From Pedobacter ginsengisoli (GTDB lineage Bacteria > Bacteroidota > Bacteroidia > Sphingobacteriales > Sphingobacteriaceae), in NCBI RefSeq assembly GCF_002736205.1, contig NZ_CP024091.1, positions 248,001 through 312,000 of the forward strand: 64,000 nt of DNA. Reading direction: 5' to 3'. Of this stretch, positions 38,361 through 48,080 are shown in pieces. A program made the translations under genes and the position numbers. Under the pieces are notes generated by a model. That model searched no databases. It had not been told where the DNA came from and was given only the letters and a program-made list of their open reading frames with translations. How positions within the stretch are numbered: the first letter of the stretch is position 1; the number at the start of each line of letters is the position of its first letter.

Positions 38361-38441
38361 AAAAAGCTTACTATGAAGAGACCTAGGAATCATTGCGCTT
38401 CTTCAGCGCATTTATTCCAGTCTCAGAATAGTAAGCTTTTT
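38361..38441. ncRNA. 81-nt near-continuous hairpin, possible small RNA or double terminator
   Basis: One long fold contains about 30 pairs: AAAAAGCTTACTAT (38361-38374) with its complement at 38428-38441; GAGAC (38378-38382) with GTCTC (38420-38424); GGAAT (38386-38390) with ATTCC (38414-38418); TGCGCT (38394-38399) with AGCGCA (38405-38410), loop TCTTC. Internal loops are small. T-runs flank both ends, so it can end transcription from mgtE (plus) and ychF (minus). It is much longer than a normal terminator, and mgtE already has one at 38299-38333. A structured RNA or mobile repeat is possible. Confidence 0.55.
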
Positions 38442-38460
38442 GCCTCTTTACTAATTAAGA

Positions 38461-39555
38461 TTATACGTTAAAACGGAAGTGCATAATATCTCCGTCTTCA
38501 ACAACATAGGTTTTTCCTTCAACACCTAGTTTTCCGGCATCTTTACATGCGTTTTCAGAACCTAGTGTTACAAAGTCGTTATATTTAATTACCTCTGCAC
38601 GGATAAATCCTTTTTCAAAATCTGTATGGATTACACCAGCTGCCTGAGGTGCAGTGAAACCTTTAGTAATGGTCCATGCTCTTACTTCCTGTACACCTGC
38701 GGTAAAGTAAGTATATAGGTCTAGTAACCTGTAAGCAGCGCGGATCAATTTATTTACACCTGATTCAGTTAAACCAAGATCGGCAAGAAATTCCTGACGC
38801 TCTTCATAACTTTCAAGTTCAGCAATTTCAGATTCAATTTTAGCAGAGATCACCAATACCTCAGCATTTTCATCTTTTACTGCTTCTTTAACACGGTCAA
38901 CATAAGCATTACCGTTTATTACCGAATTCTCATCTACGTTACAAACATACATTACAGGCTTTTGGGTAAGTAAGCCTAAATCCTGAATAAATTCAAAATC
39001 TTCAGCAGAAACAGCCGCAGAACGCACTGATTTACCACTCTCGATATGAGTTTTTATAACGCTAAGGATATCAAAAGTTCTTTTGGCATCTTTATCAGTT
39101 TTAGCCATTTTTTCGACCTTTTGGATACGTTTTGTAACAGTATCCAAATCCTTAAGCTGTAATTCTGTGTCAATAATTTCTTTATCACGGATAGGGTCTA
39201 CAGATCCATCAACGTGAATTACATTTCCATCATCAAAGCAACGTAGAACGTGTATGATAGCGTTTGTTGCCCTAATGTTACCCAGGAATTGATTACCAAG
39301 ACCTTCGCCTTTTGAGGCACCTTTAACCAAACCCGCGATATCTACAATTTCTATTGTATTTGGTACAATCCTGTTAGGATTTACGAGTTCTGCAAGTTTA
39401 GTTAACCTATCATCGGGAACTGTAATAACACCAATATTTGGTTCGATAGTACAGAAAGGAAAGTTAGCGGCCTGAGCTTTTGCGTTAGATAAACAGTTAA
39501 ATAAAGTAGATTTTCCAACATTTGGTAAACCAACTATACCACATTGTAATGCCAT
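38461..39555 (-). CDS. ychF: redox-regulated ATPase/GTPase YchF
   Basis: 364 residues from MALQCGIVGLPNVGKST at 39555; frame extension to 39693 adds an unconserved hydrophobic stretch and is not used. The Walker A GLPNVGKST, switch/G3 DIAGLVKGASKGEGLGNQFL and the NxxE-like NVDEN position of the YchF group (ATP-preferring) are seen. A coiled-coil middle and a C-terminal TGS domain end with FVTLGSENACKDAGKLGVEGK and VVEDGDIMHFRFNV. YchF binds ribosomes and nucleotides and affects stress responses. It is a single gene, convergent with mgtE. Confidence 0.95.
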   Translation of the reverse strand: MALQCGIVGLPNVGKSTLFNCLSNAKAQAANFPFCTIEPNIGVITVPDDRLTKLAELVNPNRIVPNTIEIVDIAGLVKGASKGEGLGNQFLGNIRATNAIIHVLRCFDDGNVIHVDGSVDPIRDKEIIDTELQLKDLDTVTKRIQKVEKMAKTDKDAKRTFDILSVIKTHIESGKSVRSAAVSAEDFEFIQDLGLLTQKPVMYVCNVDENSVINGNAYVDRVKEAVKDENAEVLVISAKIESEIAELESYEERQEFLADLGLTESGVNKLIRAAYRLLDLYTYFTAGVQEVRAWTITKGFTAPQAAGVIHTDFEKGFIRAEVIKYNDFVTLGSENACKDAGKLGVEGKTYVVEDGDIMHFRFNV

Positions 39556-39656
39556 GTATGTTTTTTTCTTGATTTGCCGCAAAGGTATCAATTTTTTAAA
39601 AATATTCTTTATGTTTAGGCAAGCTAAAAGCCCTTTAAAAAACAATACAATTAAAC

Positions 39657-40169
39657 ATGGAATATTTTGAAGAAGAAAATCCTGAAGAAACAACGCAGAA
39701 TGACCCTCAAGAACAAGATGAGGTATTACTGACAGTTACTGAAGACATCCGCAGTTATATATACGAAACCGCAAAGTGGACCAAATTTCTATCTATTGTA
39801 GGATTTGTAGTAACAGGAATTATGATTCTGTTTTCATTTAGCGCCGAGGCGCTTATAAGTACAATGAATGGCAAGGTAGGTGCGGCCAACAATCCCTGGG
39901 CAGCCCTTGGAGGTGGTTTTCTTACAGTAGTTTTCCTATTATCGGCTTTACTTTATTTTTACCCAAGCTTATTGATGTTTAAATATGCCAATTCGGCAAA
40001 GCAGGCAGTGTTATATGGAGATCAGCCAGCGTTAAGTGAGGCAATGAGCAAAATGAAATCATTTTTTAAGTTTTGGGGTATCATTACCATTACCATACTA
40101 GGTCTTTATATTATCTCTTTCCTTCTTGGCATTGTAGCCTATTTGGGCGCAGGCAGTGTTGCTGCTTAA
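39657..40169 (+). CDS. small membrane protein, DUF5362-like
   Basis: 170 residues. An acidic N-terminal tail (EEENPEE.., EQDE) is followed by three to four hydrophobic segments: FLSIVGFVVTGIMILFSF, AALGGGFLTVVFLLSALLYFYP and FWGIITITILGLYIISFLLGIVAYLG. Between the last two is a cytoplasmic-looking loop with KYANSAKQAVLYGDQPALSEAMSKMKSFF. The pattern resembles DUF5362 proteins of Bacteroidota, which have no known function; I am not certain of that name. It is divergent from ychF by about 100 bp. Confidence 0.65.
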   Translation: MEYFEEENPEETTQNDPQEQDEVLLTVTEDIRSYIYETAKWTKFLSIVGFVVTGIMILFSFSAEALISTMNGKVGAANNPWAALGGGFLTVVFLLSALLYFYPSLLMFKYANSAKQAVLYGDQPALSEAMSKMKSFFKFWGIITITILGLYIISFLLGIVAYLGAGSVAA

Positions 40170-40184
40170 TAACTAAATGTACTT

Positions 40185-40895
40185 TTACAGGGTTCCGTTA
40201 GCATATATCGGAACCTTGTTTTCTATTGTATGTTTAAAACTTCTGATTTCCTTTTTTAATAAACTCTCAAAATAAGGATTTAACAATCTGGCCAAACCAA
40301 TGCCAACCCCTCCAATAGGAGGATGATAAGATAGAACCACCTTCAATATAGTCCCTGACTTATCTGCTGTTTCAGTAAATTTAACCCGGCCAACATGGCT
40401 TATTAAAGAGCTTGGAGAAGATTTCCATCCAATTAACCGGTTCGGCTCATCTTTAATAATTTCTGCATCCCAGTCAATAGAGAATAAATTTCCCATTACA
40501 TTACTTTTCCAATGAGAGAGGCTTTCGTCAATAACCTCAACATTTAGCAAGTGTTTAATACTTCCCGGAAGGTTGTTTAAATCACGCCAATAAGCGTATA
40601 CTTCGTGCGCAGGTCTGTCAATTTCAAATTCGCCTCTAATATTTATAGCCCTTGGTTTATTGCCATCAATGCCAAGCTTTTCGTATAAGAAACATCGTCC
40701 GGTAAAGCCTCTGTATGCCAGGTAGGCACCGTATAAAAATTGCGCTCTAAGCGGCCTTCTGATACCTCTGGTCATCAGTATGCCACTTAGCAGTACGGAA
40801 ACCATACGTTCTGTAAGACCTATATTTTCGTAATGATGCTTCTCGATAGAGAATTTTCCCGACCGTAGTTTTAAATTAGTTTCATGTGTTTTCAT
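40185..40895 (-). CDS. SRPBCC-family protein with N-terminal membrane segment (DUF2892-like)
   Basis: About 236 residues from the Met at 40895; Mets at 40907 and 40973 are alternatives. The N-terminal part (NIGLTERMVSVLLSGILMTRGIRRPLRAQFLYGAYLAYRGFTGRC) resembles the YgaP/DUF2892 membrane segment. The C-terminal 150 residues are an SRPBCC/polyketide-cyclase-like lipid-binding domain (RGEFEIDRPAHEVYAYWRDLNNLPGSIKHL, DEPNRLIGWKSSP). Such fusions (COG5637) are common but without known ligand. Its end overlaps the terminator of the preceding convergent gene. Confidence 0.78.
   Translation of the reverse strand: MKTHETNLKLRSGKFSIEKHHYENIGLTERMVSVLLSGILMTRGIRRPLRAQFLYGAYLAYRGFTGRCFLYEKLGIDGNKPRAINIRGEFEIDRPAHEVYAYWRDLNNLPGSIKHLLNVEVIDESLSHWKSNVMGNLFSIDWDAEIIKDEPNRLIGWKSSPSSLISHVGRVKFTETADKSGTILKVVLSYHPPIGGVGIGLARLLNPYFESLLKKEIRSFKHTIENKVPIYANGTL
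40191..40215. terminator. hairpin between convergent small membrane genes
   Basis: GGTTCCG at 40191-40197 pairs with CGGAACC at 40209-40215, followed by TTGTTTTCT on the plus strand. It lies just after the DUF5362-like stop and inside the last codons of the SRPBCC gene. Confidence 0.5.
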
Positions 40896-41050
40896 TAGAT
40901 GGCTCATTTTATTGGCAACGATAAAACAATAACATTTTGTTGGTTGATAAGTTTTAAGATTTGCCAAAATCATTTATTTTAATGACAATTACATAGAATT
41001 TTTAGCAATGCATAAATTGCATTTTTAAAGTTCGTAATTAACCATACACG

Positions 41051-42490
41051 ATGAAACTAATAAAAACCTATTCAGCAGCGGCATTGTGCTCATTATTGTT
41101 TACTGCAAACAGTTATGCGCAATCCTCCGTAGCAGCACCTAAGCCTTATGGTGCAGTACCAAACAAGAATCAATATGCCTGGCAACAAATGGAGTACTAT
41201 ATGTTTATCCATTTTGGACCAAATACTTTTACAGATAAAGAGTGGGGGCATGGCGATGAAGACCCAAAAGTATTTAACCCTAAAAAACTTGATGCCCGCC
41301 AATGGGCCCGTACTGCAAAAAATGCCGGTATGAAGGCCATTATCATTACAGCTAAACATCACGATGGTTTTTGCCTTTGGCCAAGTAAATTCAGTACACA
41401 TACTGTTAGAGAAAGTGCCTGGAAAGATGGTAAGGGAGATGTGCTAAAAGAGCTATCTGCAGCTTGTAAAGAATATGGACTAAAATTCGGAGTTTATTTA
41501 TCTCCGTGGGATCGTAATCACCCTGAGTATGGTACTCCTAAATATAATGATGTATTTGCAAATACTCTTAATGAGGTATTAAGCAATTATGGAAGTGTTT
41601 TTGAACAATGGTTTGATGGAGCAAATGGTGGCGAGAAAAAGCAGGTGTACGACTGGCCTAAGTTTTATAGTGTAGTGCGTAAAAACCAACCACAGGCAGT
41701 AATATTTAGTGATATTGGCCCTGATATTCGCTGGATGGGGAATGAAAGAGGTGTTGCAGGTGAAACCAACTGGTCGACCTTAAACACAGATGGTTTTGGG
41801 GTAGGGGCTGCAGCGCCTGAAGGTAAAGTGCTTAATACAGGTAATGAAAATGGTAAATATTGGATCCCGGCTGAGGTTGATGTATCTATCAGACCGGGTT
41901 GGTTTTACAGCGCCAGCACCGATGATCAGGTTAAAACGCTTGATCAGCTTGAATCTATTTACAATACTTCTGTTGGCAGGAACAGTAACTTATTGCTAAA
42001 TGTTCCTGTAAATCGTGATGGTTTGATTCATCCAACAGATTCAACCAGATTAATGGAATTCAAAAAATATCTTGATGCTGCCTACAAAACTGATCTTGCA
42101 AAAGGCAAAAAAGTAACAGCAAGCAGCTTCAGAGGAAAGGATAAAAAATTTGCTGCCCAAAACTTAACGGATGGAAATGCTGAAACCTATTGGACTACTG
42201 ATGATCAGGTTAAAAATGCAGTAATTACCATAGATTTGGGTAAAGAAACTGAGCTTAACCGTATCGTACTTCAGGAGTATATTAAACTAGGACAAAGAGT
42301 AAAATCTTTCTCAGTAGAGTATTTGGAAGGGTCTGAGTTTAAAACCCTAGATACACAAACTACCATTGGCCGCAAGAGAATCCTGGTGTTCCCTACTGTA
42401 AAAACCAGTAAGATCAGGGTGAATATCCTGGATGCAAATGCCTGCCCGGTACTTTCAAGCGTACAACTATATAAAGCACCGGACTTATAG
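41051..42490 (+). CDS. alpha-L-fucosidase (GH29) with C-terminal F5/8C (CBM32) domain
   Basis: 479 residues with a signal peptide (cleavage near SYAQSS, residue 23). The GH29 barrel (about 35-345) has MFIHFGPNTFTDKEWG, GMKAIIITAKHHDGFCLWPS and FEQWFDGANG, where the Asp is the expected nucleophile. A discoidin-like domain (about 355-479, ASSFRGKDKKFAAQNLTDGNAETYWTTDD) follows. It releases L-fucose from glycans outside the cytoplasm. The size and motifs suggest subfamily B (alpha-1,3/4 linkages), which is inference. A small inverted repeat AATGCA-N5-TGCATT at 41007-41023 lies in the upstream region. Its stop is only 3 bp from the convergent efflux pump gene. Confidence 0.9.
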   Translation: MKLIKTYSAAALCSLLFTANSYAQSSVAAPKPYGAVPNKNQYAWQQMEYYMFIHFGPNTFTDKEWGHGDEDPKVFNPKKLDARQWARTAKNAGMKAIIITAKHHDGFCLWPSKFSTHTVRESAWKDGKGDVLKELSAACKEYGLKFGVYLSPWDRNHPEYGTPKYNDVFANTLNEVLSNYGSVFEQWFDGANGGEKKQVYDWPKFYSVVRKNQPQAVIFSDIGPDIRWMGNERGVAGETNWSTLNTDGFGVGAAAPEGKVLNTGNENGKYWIPAEVDVSIRPGWFYSASTDDQVKTLDQLESIYNTSVGRNSNLLLNVPVNRDGLIHPTDSTRLMEFKKYLDAAYKTDLAKGKKVTASSFRGKDKKFAAQNLTDGNAETYWTTDDQVKNAVITIDLGKETELNRIVLQEYIKLGQRVKSFSVEYLEGSEFKTLDTQTTIGRKRILVFPTVKTSKIRVNILDANACPVLSSVQLYKAPDL

Positions 42491-42493
42491 GCA

Positions 42494-45400
42494 TTAATTC
42501 TGTGGAGCAGATGATAGATGTAAATGTTTAACCTTTTTCTGGTATGCCCAGTAGACAACTATTGGGTATACAAAAAGGTTAAATAATGTATTGGTTATTA
42601 ACCCGCCAATAACTACAATAGCCAGAGGTTTGGAAGCCTCTGAACCTATTCCTGTTGATAATGCGGCCGGCATCAGACCAATGGCAGCCATTAAAGCGGT
42701 CATAATTACGGGGCGCATTCTGCTGGCAATACCATCTTTCAATGCATCAGCAAATGTCCACTCGGGTCTATGCTTTAATTCTATCATATTGCTTTTAAAT
42801 CGGGTTATAAGGATTACCCCATTTTGTACGCATATGCCAAACAGCGCAATAAACCCTATACCGGCAGAAATATTAAAGTTAACTCCTGTGGCCAGTAACG
42901 CAAGTATCCCTCCAATCATTGCAAACGGTACATTGTTTAATACCAGAAGTGAATCTTTAATGTTCCCAAACAGTACAAACAGGATAAAAAATATGAGCAG
43001 CAAACTGATTGGAACAGCCTCTGATAGGCGACTGGTAGCCCTTTGCTGGTTTTCAAAATCACCTGCCCACTCCAGTTTGTATTCTTTAGGGAGCTTAATC
43101 TGAGCCTTTACTTTTGCCTGTGCCTCAGCAATTACACTACCCATATCGCGTCCTCTTATAGAGAATTTAATGGCCCCATAGCGTTCATGTTTATCACGAT
43201 AAATGATACTTGGCCCGGTAATTTTACGGATAGTCGAAATTTCACTTAACGGAACTTTGGCACCCGAAATGGTAGGAATCCTTAAGGCACCAATTGAAGC
43301 TTCGTCTTTTCTGAAATCTTCAGGATACCTGATCCGAAGATCAAACTTGCGCTCTCCCTCATAAATTTGTGTAGCAGCCTTACCGCCAATTGCCATCTCT
43401 ATTATGGAGTTTGCATCCTCTGTTCTAACGCCATATAGCGCCATTTTACTTTGATCAAGGTTTATCTGTAATTCCGGTTGTCCAAGATTTCTAAGAATTC
43501 CCAGGTCTTCAATACCATCAACTGTTTTTAAAATATTATATATGTCCTGTTCATGCTTTTCAATAAAAGAATAGTCGTTTCCAAACATTTTAACTACAAT
43601 AGACCCTTTTACACCTGAAACCGCTTCTTCTACGTTATCAGAAATTGGCTGAGAAAAGTTTAAACTAATGCCCGGATAACCTTTAAGTTTTTCCTGCATA
43701 CGCTCCACAAGTTCCTCTTTGGTTTGCTTGCGTTTCCATTCTGCTTTGGGGTAAATATCAACCAGAAATTCCATGTTGTAAAATCCCGTTGCATCGGTGC
43801 CATCATTTGGCCTGCCGGTTTGCGATATTACTTGCTTAACTTCTTCAAAGCTTAAAAATATCTTGCGCATTTCGTTCGAAAGCTTTTTGGTTTCATTAAG
43901 TGAAACGCTTAGGGGGGCACTTGCCCTTACATATATGGAACCCTCATCAAGGGTGGGTAAAAACTCTGTTCCTAAAAATTTAAAACTGAACAGGCCAACA
44001 ACAAGTATAACCATAGCGGTGCCAAACACGAGTTTTCTGGCTTTAAAGCATGCCGTGTAAACCCGCATTACCACTTTTGCAAGGAACTCTAAAAATATGT
44101 TGTGCTTTTCTTTAATGTTTTTTCTGAGCAATACACTGGCCATTGCAGGTACCAGGGTAAAAGTTAACAATAAGGCACCCAGTAATGCAAAACTTAAGGT
44201 CCATGCCAGTGGCGAAAACATTTTGCCTTCAACCTTTTCGAAAGTAAAGATTGGCATTAAGCCGGTAATGATAATTAGTTTGGCAAAGAAAATACCCTTT
44301 CCATTCTCCAGACAAGCTCTTTTAATGATGCCCAGCTTGCTCATCCGGTTAAATTTCTCTGTTCCGTTTTTATGGGAATTATAATCCAGAGCCACAAAAA
44401 TCCCTTCTACCATTACTACCGCACCGTCAATAATGATCCCAAAATCTATGGCACCCATAGAAAGCAGGTTGGCCGACATTCCCTTTAGTTTTAAGCAAAT
44501 AAAAGCGAATAATAGTGCCAGAGGTATAATAACCGAAACGATCAGTGTAGTTCTCCAATCGGCCATGAATAAAAACACGATCAGGGTAACAAAAATTATC
44601 CCCTCCAGCATGTTGTGCATTACTGTATGTGTGGCAAAATTTACCAGATTCTCGCGGTCATAGAAAGGGCTTATTTTTACATCACCTGGTAAAATGGTTT
44701 CATTTACCTCCTTAATTTTTTCCTTAAGGTTGCGGATTACCTCACTTGGGTTTTCGCCCTTACGCATTACAACAATCCCTTCAACCACATCAGGGTCGTG
44801 GTCTCTGCCCACCTGGCCTAATCTCGGCAGAGCCGATTCCGTTACCTCGGCAATGGTTTTAACATATACCGGCGTACCATTAAAGTTGTCAATAATGATG
44901 TTTTTGATCTCATCAATATTATTTAAAACGCCAATTCCGCGTACCACATAAGCTTGTCCACTTTGCTCAATCACATCGCCACCCACATTAATGTTGCTTT
45001 TAGAAACAGCTTCGAAAAGTTCAGTAGCAGTTACTCCGTATTGTAATGATTTTTGTGGATCAACTGTGATCTGGTAGGTTTTTACTTCTCCGCCAAAGCT
45101 TACCACATCGGCTATACCCGGTACTGATAGCAACTCACGCTGTACCACCCAGTCCTGCAAAGTTTTTAGTTCTCTTACAGATTTCTTATCGCTCTTAAGT
45201 GTGTAACGGAAAATCTCTCCGGTGGGTCCGTATGGGGGCTGTACTTCCGGCTTTGCACCCGAAGGCAGGTCGGCCTCATCAAGGTGGTTATTGACCTGCA
45301 CCCTTGCAAATTGATAATCTACATCGTCTTCGAATGTGATTTTAACTACTGATAATCCAAACAAAGAAGAAGAACGGATACTTGTTCTTTTCTCGGTTGG

Positions 45401-45631
45401 GTTCATAGCTATTTCGAGTGGGCGGGTAACAAACTTTTCAACCTCTTCGGCACTGCGGCCAGGCCACTGTGTAATTATGGTTATATTGGTATTTGTTACA
45501 TCCGGAAAAGCTTCAATGGTGGTGTGCTTGAAACTCAAATATCCCGCCAACACTAAAATAAAGGTGGCAAAAAATACAAAGTATTTATTTTTAAGGGAAA
45601 AATTTATGATCGACTTAATGAATTGATTCAT
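42494..45631 (-). CDS. heavy-metal efflux RND transporter, CusA/CzcA type
   Basis: 1045 residues with 12 transmembrane segments and two large periplasmic loops. HME-RND features include the N-terminal FPDVTNTNITIITQWPGRSAEEVEKFVTRPLE and the TM4 motif GAIDFGIIIDGAVVMVEG with the acidic proton-relay residues. Together with the adaptor and TolC genes upstream on the same strand it forms a tripartite pump driven by the proton gradient, exporting Cu+/Ag+ or Zn2+/Co2+/Cd2+. Which metal cannot be decided from sequence. It is the last gene of the efflux operon. Confidence 0.93.
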   Translation of the reverse strand: MNQFIKSIINFSLKNKYFVFFATFILVLAGYLSFKHTTIEAFPDVTNTNITIITQWPGRSAEEVEKFVTRPLEIAMNPTEKRTSIRSSSLFGLSVVKITFEDDVDYQFARVQVNNHLDEADLPSGAKPEVQPPYGPTGEIFRYTLKSDKKSVRELKTLQDWVVQRELLSVPGIADVVSFGGEVKTYQITVDPQKSLQYGVTATELFEAVSKSNINVGGDVIEQSGQAYVVRGIGVLNNIDEIKNIIIDNFNGTPVYVKTIAEVTESALPRLGQVGRDHDPDVVEGIVVMRKGENPSEVIRNLKEKIKEVNETILPGDVKISPFYDRENLVNFATHTVMHNMLEGIIFVTLIVFLFMADWRTTLIVSVIIPLALLFAFICLKLKGMSANLLSMGAIDFGIIIDGAVVMVEGIFVALDYNSHKNGTEKFNRMSKLGIIKRACLENGKGIFFAKLIIITGLMPIFTFEKVEGKMFSPLAWTLSFALLGALLLTFTLVPAMASVLLRKNIKEKHNIFLEFLAKVVMRVYTACFKARKLVFGTAMVILVVGLFSFKFLGTEFLPTLDEGSIYVRASAPLSVSLNETKKLSNEMRKIFLSFEEVKQVISQTGRPNDGTDATGFYNMEFLVDIYPKAEWKRKQTKEELVERMQEKLKGYPGISLNFSQPISDNVEEAVSGVKGSIVVKMFGNDYSFIEKHEQDIYNILKTVDGIEDLGILRNLGQPELQINLDQSKMALYGVRTEDANSIIEMAIGGKAATQIYEGERKFDLRIRYPEDFRKDEASIGALRIPTISGAKVPLSEISTIRKITGPSIIYRDKHERYGAIKFSIRGRDMGSVIAEAQAKVKAQIKLPKEYKLEWAGDFENQQRATSRLSEAVPISLLLIFFILFVLFGNIKDSLLVLNNVPFAMIGGILALLATGVNFNISAGIGFIALFGICVQNGVILITRFKSNMIELKHRPEWTFADALKDGIASRMRPVIMTALMAAIGLMPAALSTGIGSEASKPLAIVVIGGLITNTLFNLFVYPIVVYWAYQKKVKHLHLSSAPQN

Positions 45632-45648
45632 TACTGTAAGTTAAGTGG

Positions 45649-46749
45649 TTACTGAGGTCTCAAACTGTCGTACAGGAAAAGTTGTTTAGAGGCAACAACT
45701 CTATCTCCCGCATTAAGGCCTTTACTGATATAAGCCTTGTTTTCAAATTTTCTGCCTATTTCTATTTCCTGTATGCGTACTTTTTTTATAGGATCAAGCA
45801 CCAGAACGTAGTATTTATTGTTGTCAAAAATGAGGCAATCTGTACTTACTACCGGCAAGGTTGCACCATTCCTGGTAGCAATTTGTACAGTTGCCATCAT
45901 TCCCGGCTTTAATAAATAGCCAGGATTATCTATTACCACCCGTGCATTCATTACTTTACTGTCATTATCCAGCATGTTGTAAATCTTACTGATCTTGCCT
46001 TTAAATGGCTTATCAGGATAGGATAGAATAGAGAGGTTTACCTCATCGCCTTCTTTAATTTTGGAAATGTCTGACTCATAAATATTGATCAATGCCCATA
46101 CATTTGAAAGATCAGCTATTGTAAACAGGTTCTCATTATTATCAGGCCTGACCTGCATGTTGCTGGTTACATTTTTATCTATTATAAAGCCAGATATTGG
46201 TGCTTTTATGGCATAGGTGCCATTTTTATTACCTCCGTTTAGTGATAAAATAGACCTGCTTCTTTTATCCTCGGCCTCTTTAACCAGAAGGTCGTTTTTT
46301 GCCTGTTCAAGATCTCTCTCAGAAGCTAGCCCACTTTTAAACATATCCTCCGTAAGCTTTACGCTACGTTGTGCATTTCTTAATTCAGCTGAAGAGCTGA
46401 TGGCTTCTTTATCAAAACCTGCCATTTCTGCACTGGTCATGGTGGCCAGTAATTGTCCTTTGCTTACCCGATCTCCAAGCTTCGCCGGAACGTTTTTTAC
46501 CAGGCCGCTTACCATAGGATAAATTTTTGAAAGATTCTCTTCGTTAGCTGTAATCTTTGCCGAAAAATTAAGGTCTGCCTGATTATTTTCGCCTTGCACA
46601 GTATCTATTTCCAGTCTTTTAAGTAAGGAATCTGTGATTACAAATTTTTCTTCCTTTGGAGCTTCTTTGGGCTGTTCTGAACAGCTTTGCAGAAATATTA
46701 CAGCAGAAAGAGCGGTGAGTGTACTGATGGTTTTAATGATTTTTTGCAT
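45649..46749 (-). CDS. efflux RND periplasmic adaptor (CusB/CzcB type), lipoprotein
   Basis: 366 residues from the Met at 46749, which opens a lipoprotein signal peptide (IFLQSCSEQ); the frame runs 12 codons farther upstream and would overlap the TolC gene, so I do not use it. It has a barrel-sandwich hybrid (YPMVSGLVKNVPAKLGDRVSKGQLLATM), a helical hairpin, and beta-barrel domains (GDEVNLSILSYPDKPFKGKISKIYNML). It bridges the inner-membrane pump and the TolC channel. The TolC gene ends 7 bp upstream and the CusA/CzcA gene begins 17 bp downstream. Confidence 0.9.
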   Translation of the reverse strand: MQKIIKTISTLTALSAVIFLQSCSEQPKEAPKEEKFVITDSLLKRLEIDTVQGENNQADLNFSAKITANEENLSKIYPMVSGLVKNVPAKLGDRVSKGQLLATMTSAEMAGFDKEAISSSAELRNAQRSVKLTEDMFKSGLASERDLEQAKNDLLVKEAEDKRSRSILSLNGGNKNGTYAIKAPISGFIIDKNVTSNMQVRPDNNENLFTIADLSNVWALINIYESDISKIKEGDEVNLSILSYPDKPFKGKISKIYNMLDNDSKVMNARVVIDNPGYLLKPGMMATVQIATRNGATLPVVSTDCLIFDNNKYYVLVLDPIKKVRIQEIEIGRKFENKAYISKGLNAGDRVVASKQLFLYDSLRPQ

Positions 46750-46756
46750 GTGTGCG

Positions 46757-48046
46757 TTATTTAAAAATAGTTGAGCCGGTAACAAAATTGATTTCTTCCT
46801 TGGCGTTCATGCGCTCGTATTTTAAGGTGTTCATTTGAAGTGTGCTGGCTTTATAGGAGTCGTAGAAATCCAAAAATTCGATAAGGCTGATGTTCCTGTT
46901 TTTGAAATTTTTAATTACTTCAACAATCAATTTGTCAAAATCAGCATTGAAATTACTATCGAAGCCACGGTATAATTTTTCAGTTCTTAAAGCCGATGTA
47001 TAACTGTTGTATACTTCATTGGACAAAGTTGCTTCCTGCTGATCGAGCTTAGAATTACTTGCATCAATTGCAATTTTTGCCTTTTTTATTTCACCCTGAT
47101 TCCGGTTAAACAATGGAATTGGAAGTTTTATGCCTAAGCCGGTATAATTGTCGGGATAGGAACCCTTAAGGTCATAAACAAGAGAGAGTTCCACATCAGG
47201 AATGGCATTGGCCTTTTGCAACCTCAGGTTGTTTTGTGCAAACATGATCCCTGTTTTTGCGAGCTGAAGATCAGCACGGTTGTTCATTGCAGTATCCAGT
47301 AAACTGGTATATGGCTTTTTATCAGGTTGATAATTTTGTTCCTCTGCTGCCGAAACTACAAGCACAAGATTGGCATCAGGCTTAATATTTGTCATCAGTT
47401 TAATCTGAGTTTGCAGATCTTCAATGTCGTTAAGCAGACTGTTGTATTCTCCTTGCAAACTATATAGCAGAGACTTAATTCTTATGACGTCCTTCATAGC
47501 CACATTTCCCATTTTTAACTGCTGTTCATTGGCATTTAATAAAAGTTCCAGAGAATTAATCTGCTCCTGATATACTTTGGCCGATTGCTGGTCGTAATAC
47601 ATCTTATAGAAGGTTGAGCTAAGCGTGTACCGCAAGGTGCGCATCAGATCAAAATATTCGTACTCGGCCAGTTTAACACCGGTGGTAGCCAGTTTAATAT
47701 TTTTATTGCGTTTGCCGGCAAGCTTAATCATTTGAGATAAAGAGGCTTGATACTGACCGGTAGCCTTACTGGTTTCCAGAAATCTTTTGGTTTCCTTGTT
47801 GTACAAAAGATTTTCGTAACTGATTTCCGGATTGTCGAATAAGCGGGCGGTTATCACATCGGCTTTTGCCTGATCTGTTTGGTATTGCTGGGCAATTAGC
47901 TGGTAGTTGCTCTTTACAAAAAGACTTTCGGCATCCTGCAGACTTAGTTTAATTGAATCTGTTACCTGTGCTGAAGCTGTTGCTGTAAAGAAAATGAGCA
48001 GTGTGCAGCCTAAAAAGGTATTGAATCTTAAAGGTATCATGACCAT
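46757..48046 (-). CDS. TolC-family outer-membrane efflux channel (CzcC/CusC type)
   Basis: 429 residues with a signal peptide (cleavage near ATASAQ). The two long helical TolC repeats are seen as heptad-rich stretches (for example QTDQAKADVITARLFDNPEISYEN and KKAKIAIDASNSKLDQQEATLSNEVY). The second Met, two codons in (48040), is an equal start. It is the first gene of the efflux part and lies 68 bp after the histidine-kinase stop. The gap holds a perfect -7 box and a four-copy direct repeat, the likely site for the response regulator. Confidence 0.9.
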   Translation of the reverse strand: MVMIPLRFNTFLGCTLLIFFTATASAQVTDSIKLSLQDAESLFVKSNYQLIAQQYQTDQAKADVITARLFDNPEISYENLLYNKETKRFLETSKATGQYQASLSQMIKLAGKRNKNIKLATTGVKLAEYEYFDLMRTLRYTLSSTFYKMYYDQQSAKVYQEQINSLELLLNANEQQLKMGNVAMKDVIRIKSLLYSLQGEYNSLLNDIEDLQTQIKLMTNIKPDANLVLVVSAAEEQNYQPDKKPYTSLLDTAMNNRADLQLAKTGIMFAQNNLRLQKANAIPDVELSLVYDLKGSYPDNYTGLGIKLPIPLFNRNQGEIKKAKIAIDASNSKLDQQEATLSNEVYNSYTSALRTEKLYRGFDSNFNADFDKLIVEVIKNFKNRNISLIEFLDFYDSYKASTLQMNTLKYERMNAKEEINFVTGSTIFK

Positions 48047-48062
48047 TTGTGTAATGTTTGGT

Positions 48063-48070
48063 CAAACCTA
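48063..48070 (-). promoter_or_regulatory. -7 box of the metal-efflux operon
   Basis: The minus strand reads TAGGTTTG, a perfect TAnnTTTG match, about 17 nt before the TolC start codon. There is no TTG at -33; that region is filled by the direct-repeat array, consistent with an activator-dependent promoter. Confidence 0.65.
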
Positions 48071-48080
48071 CCCTGAGGGA

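Noticed and set aside
39556..39693. 46-residue hydrophobic extension of YchF
   Set aside because: YchF proteins start at MALQCGIVGLPNVGKST; the extension is just an open frame upstream.
42591..45626. Several plus-strand frames opposite the CusA/CzcA gene
   Set aside because: They are antisense shadows of a complete RND gene.
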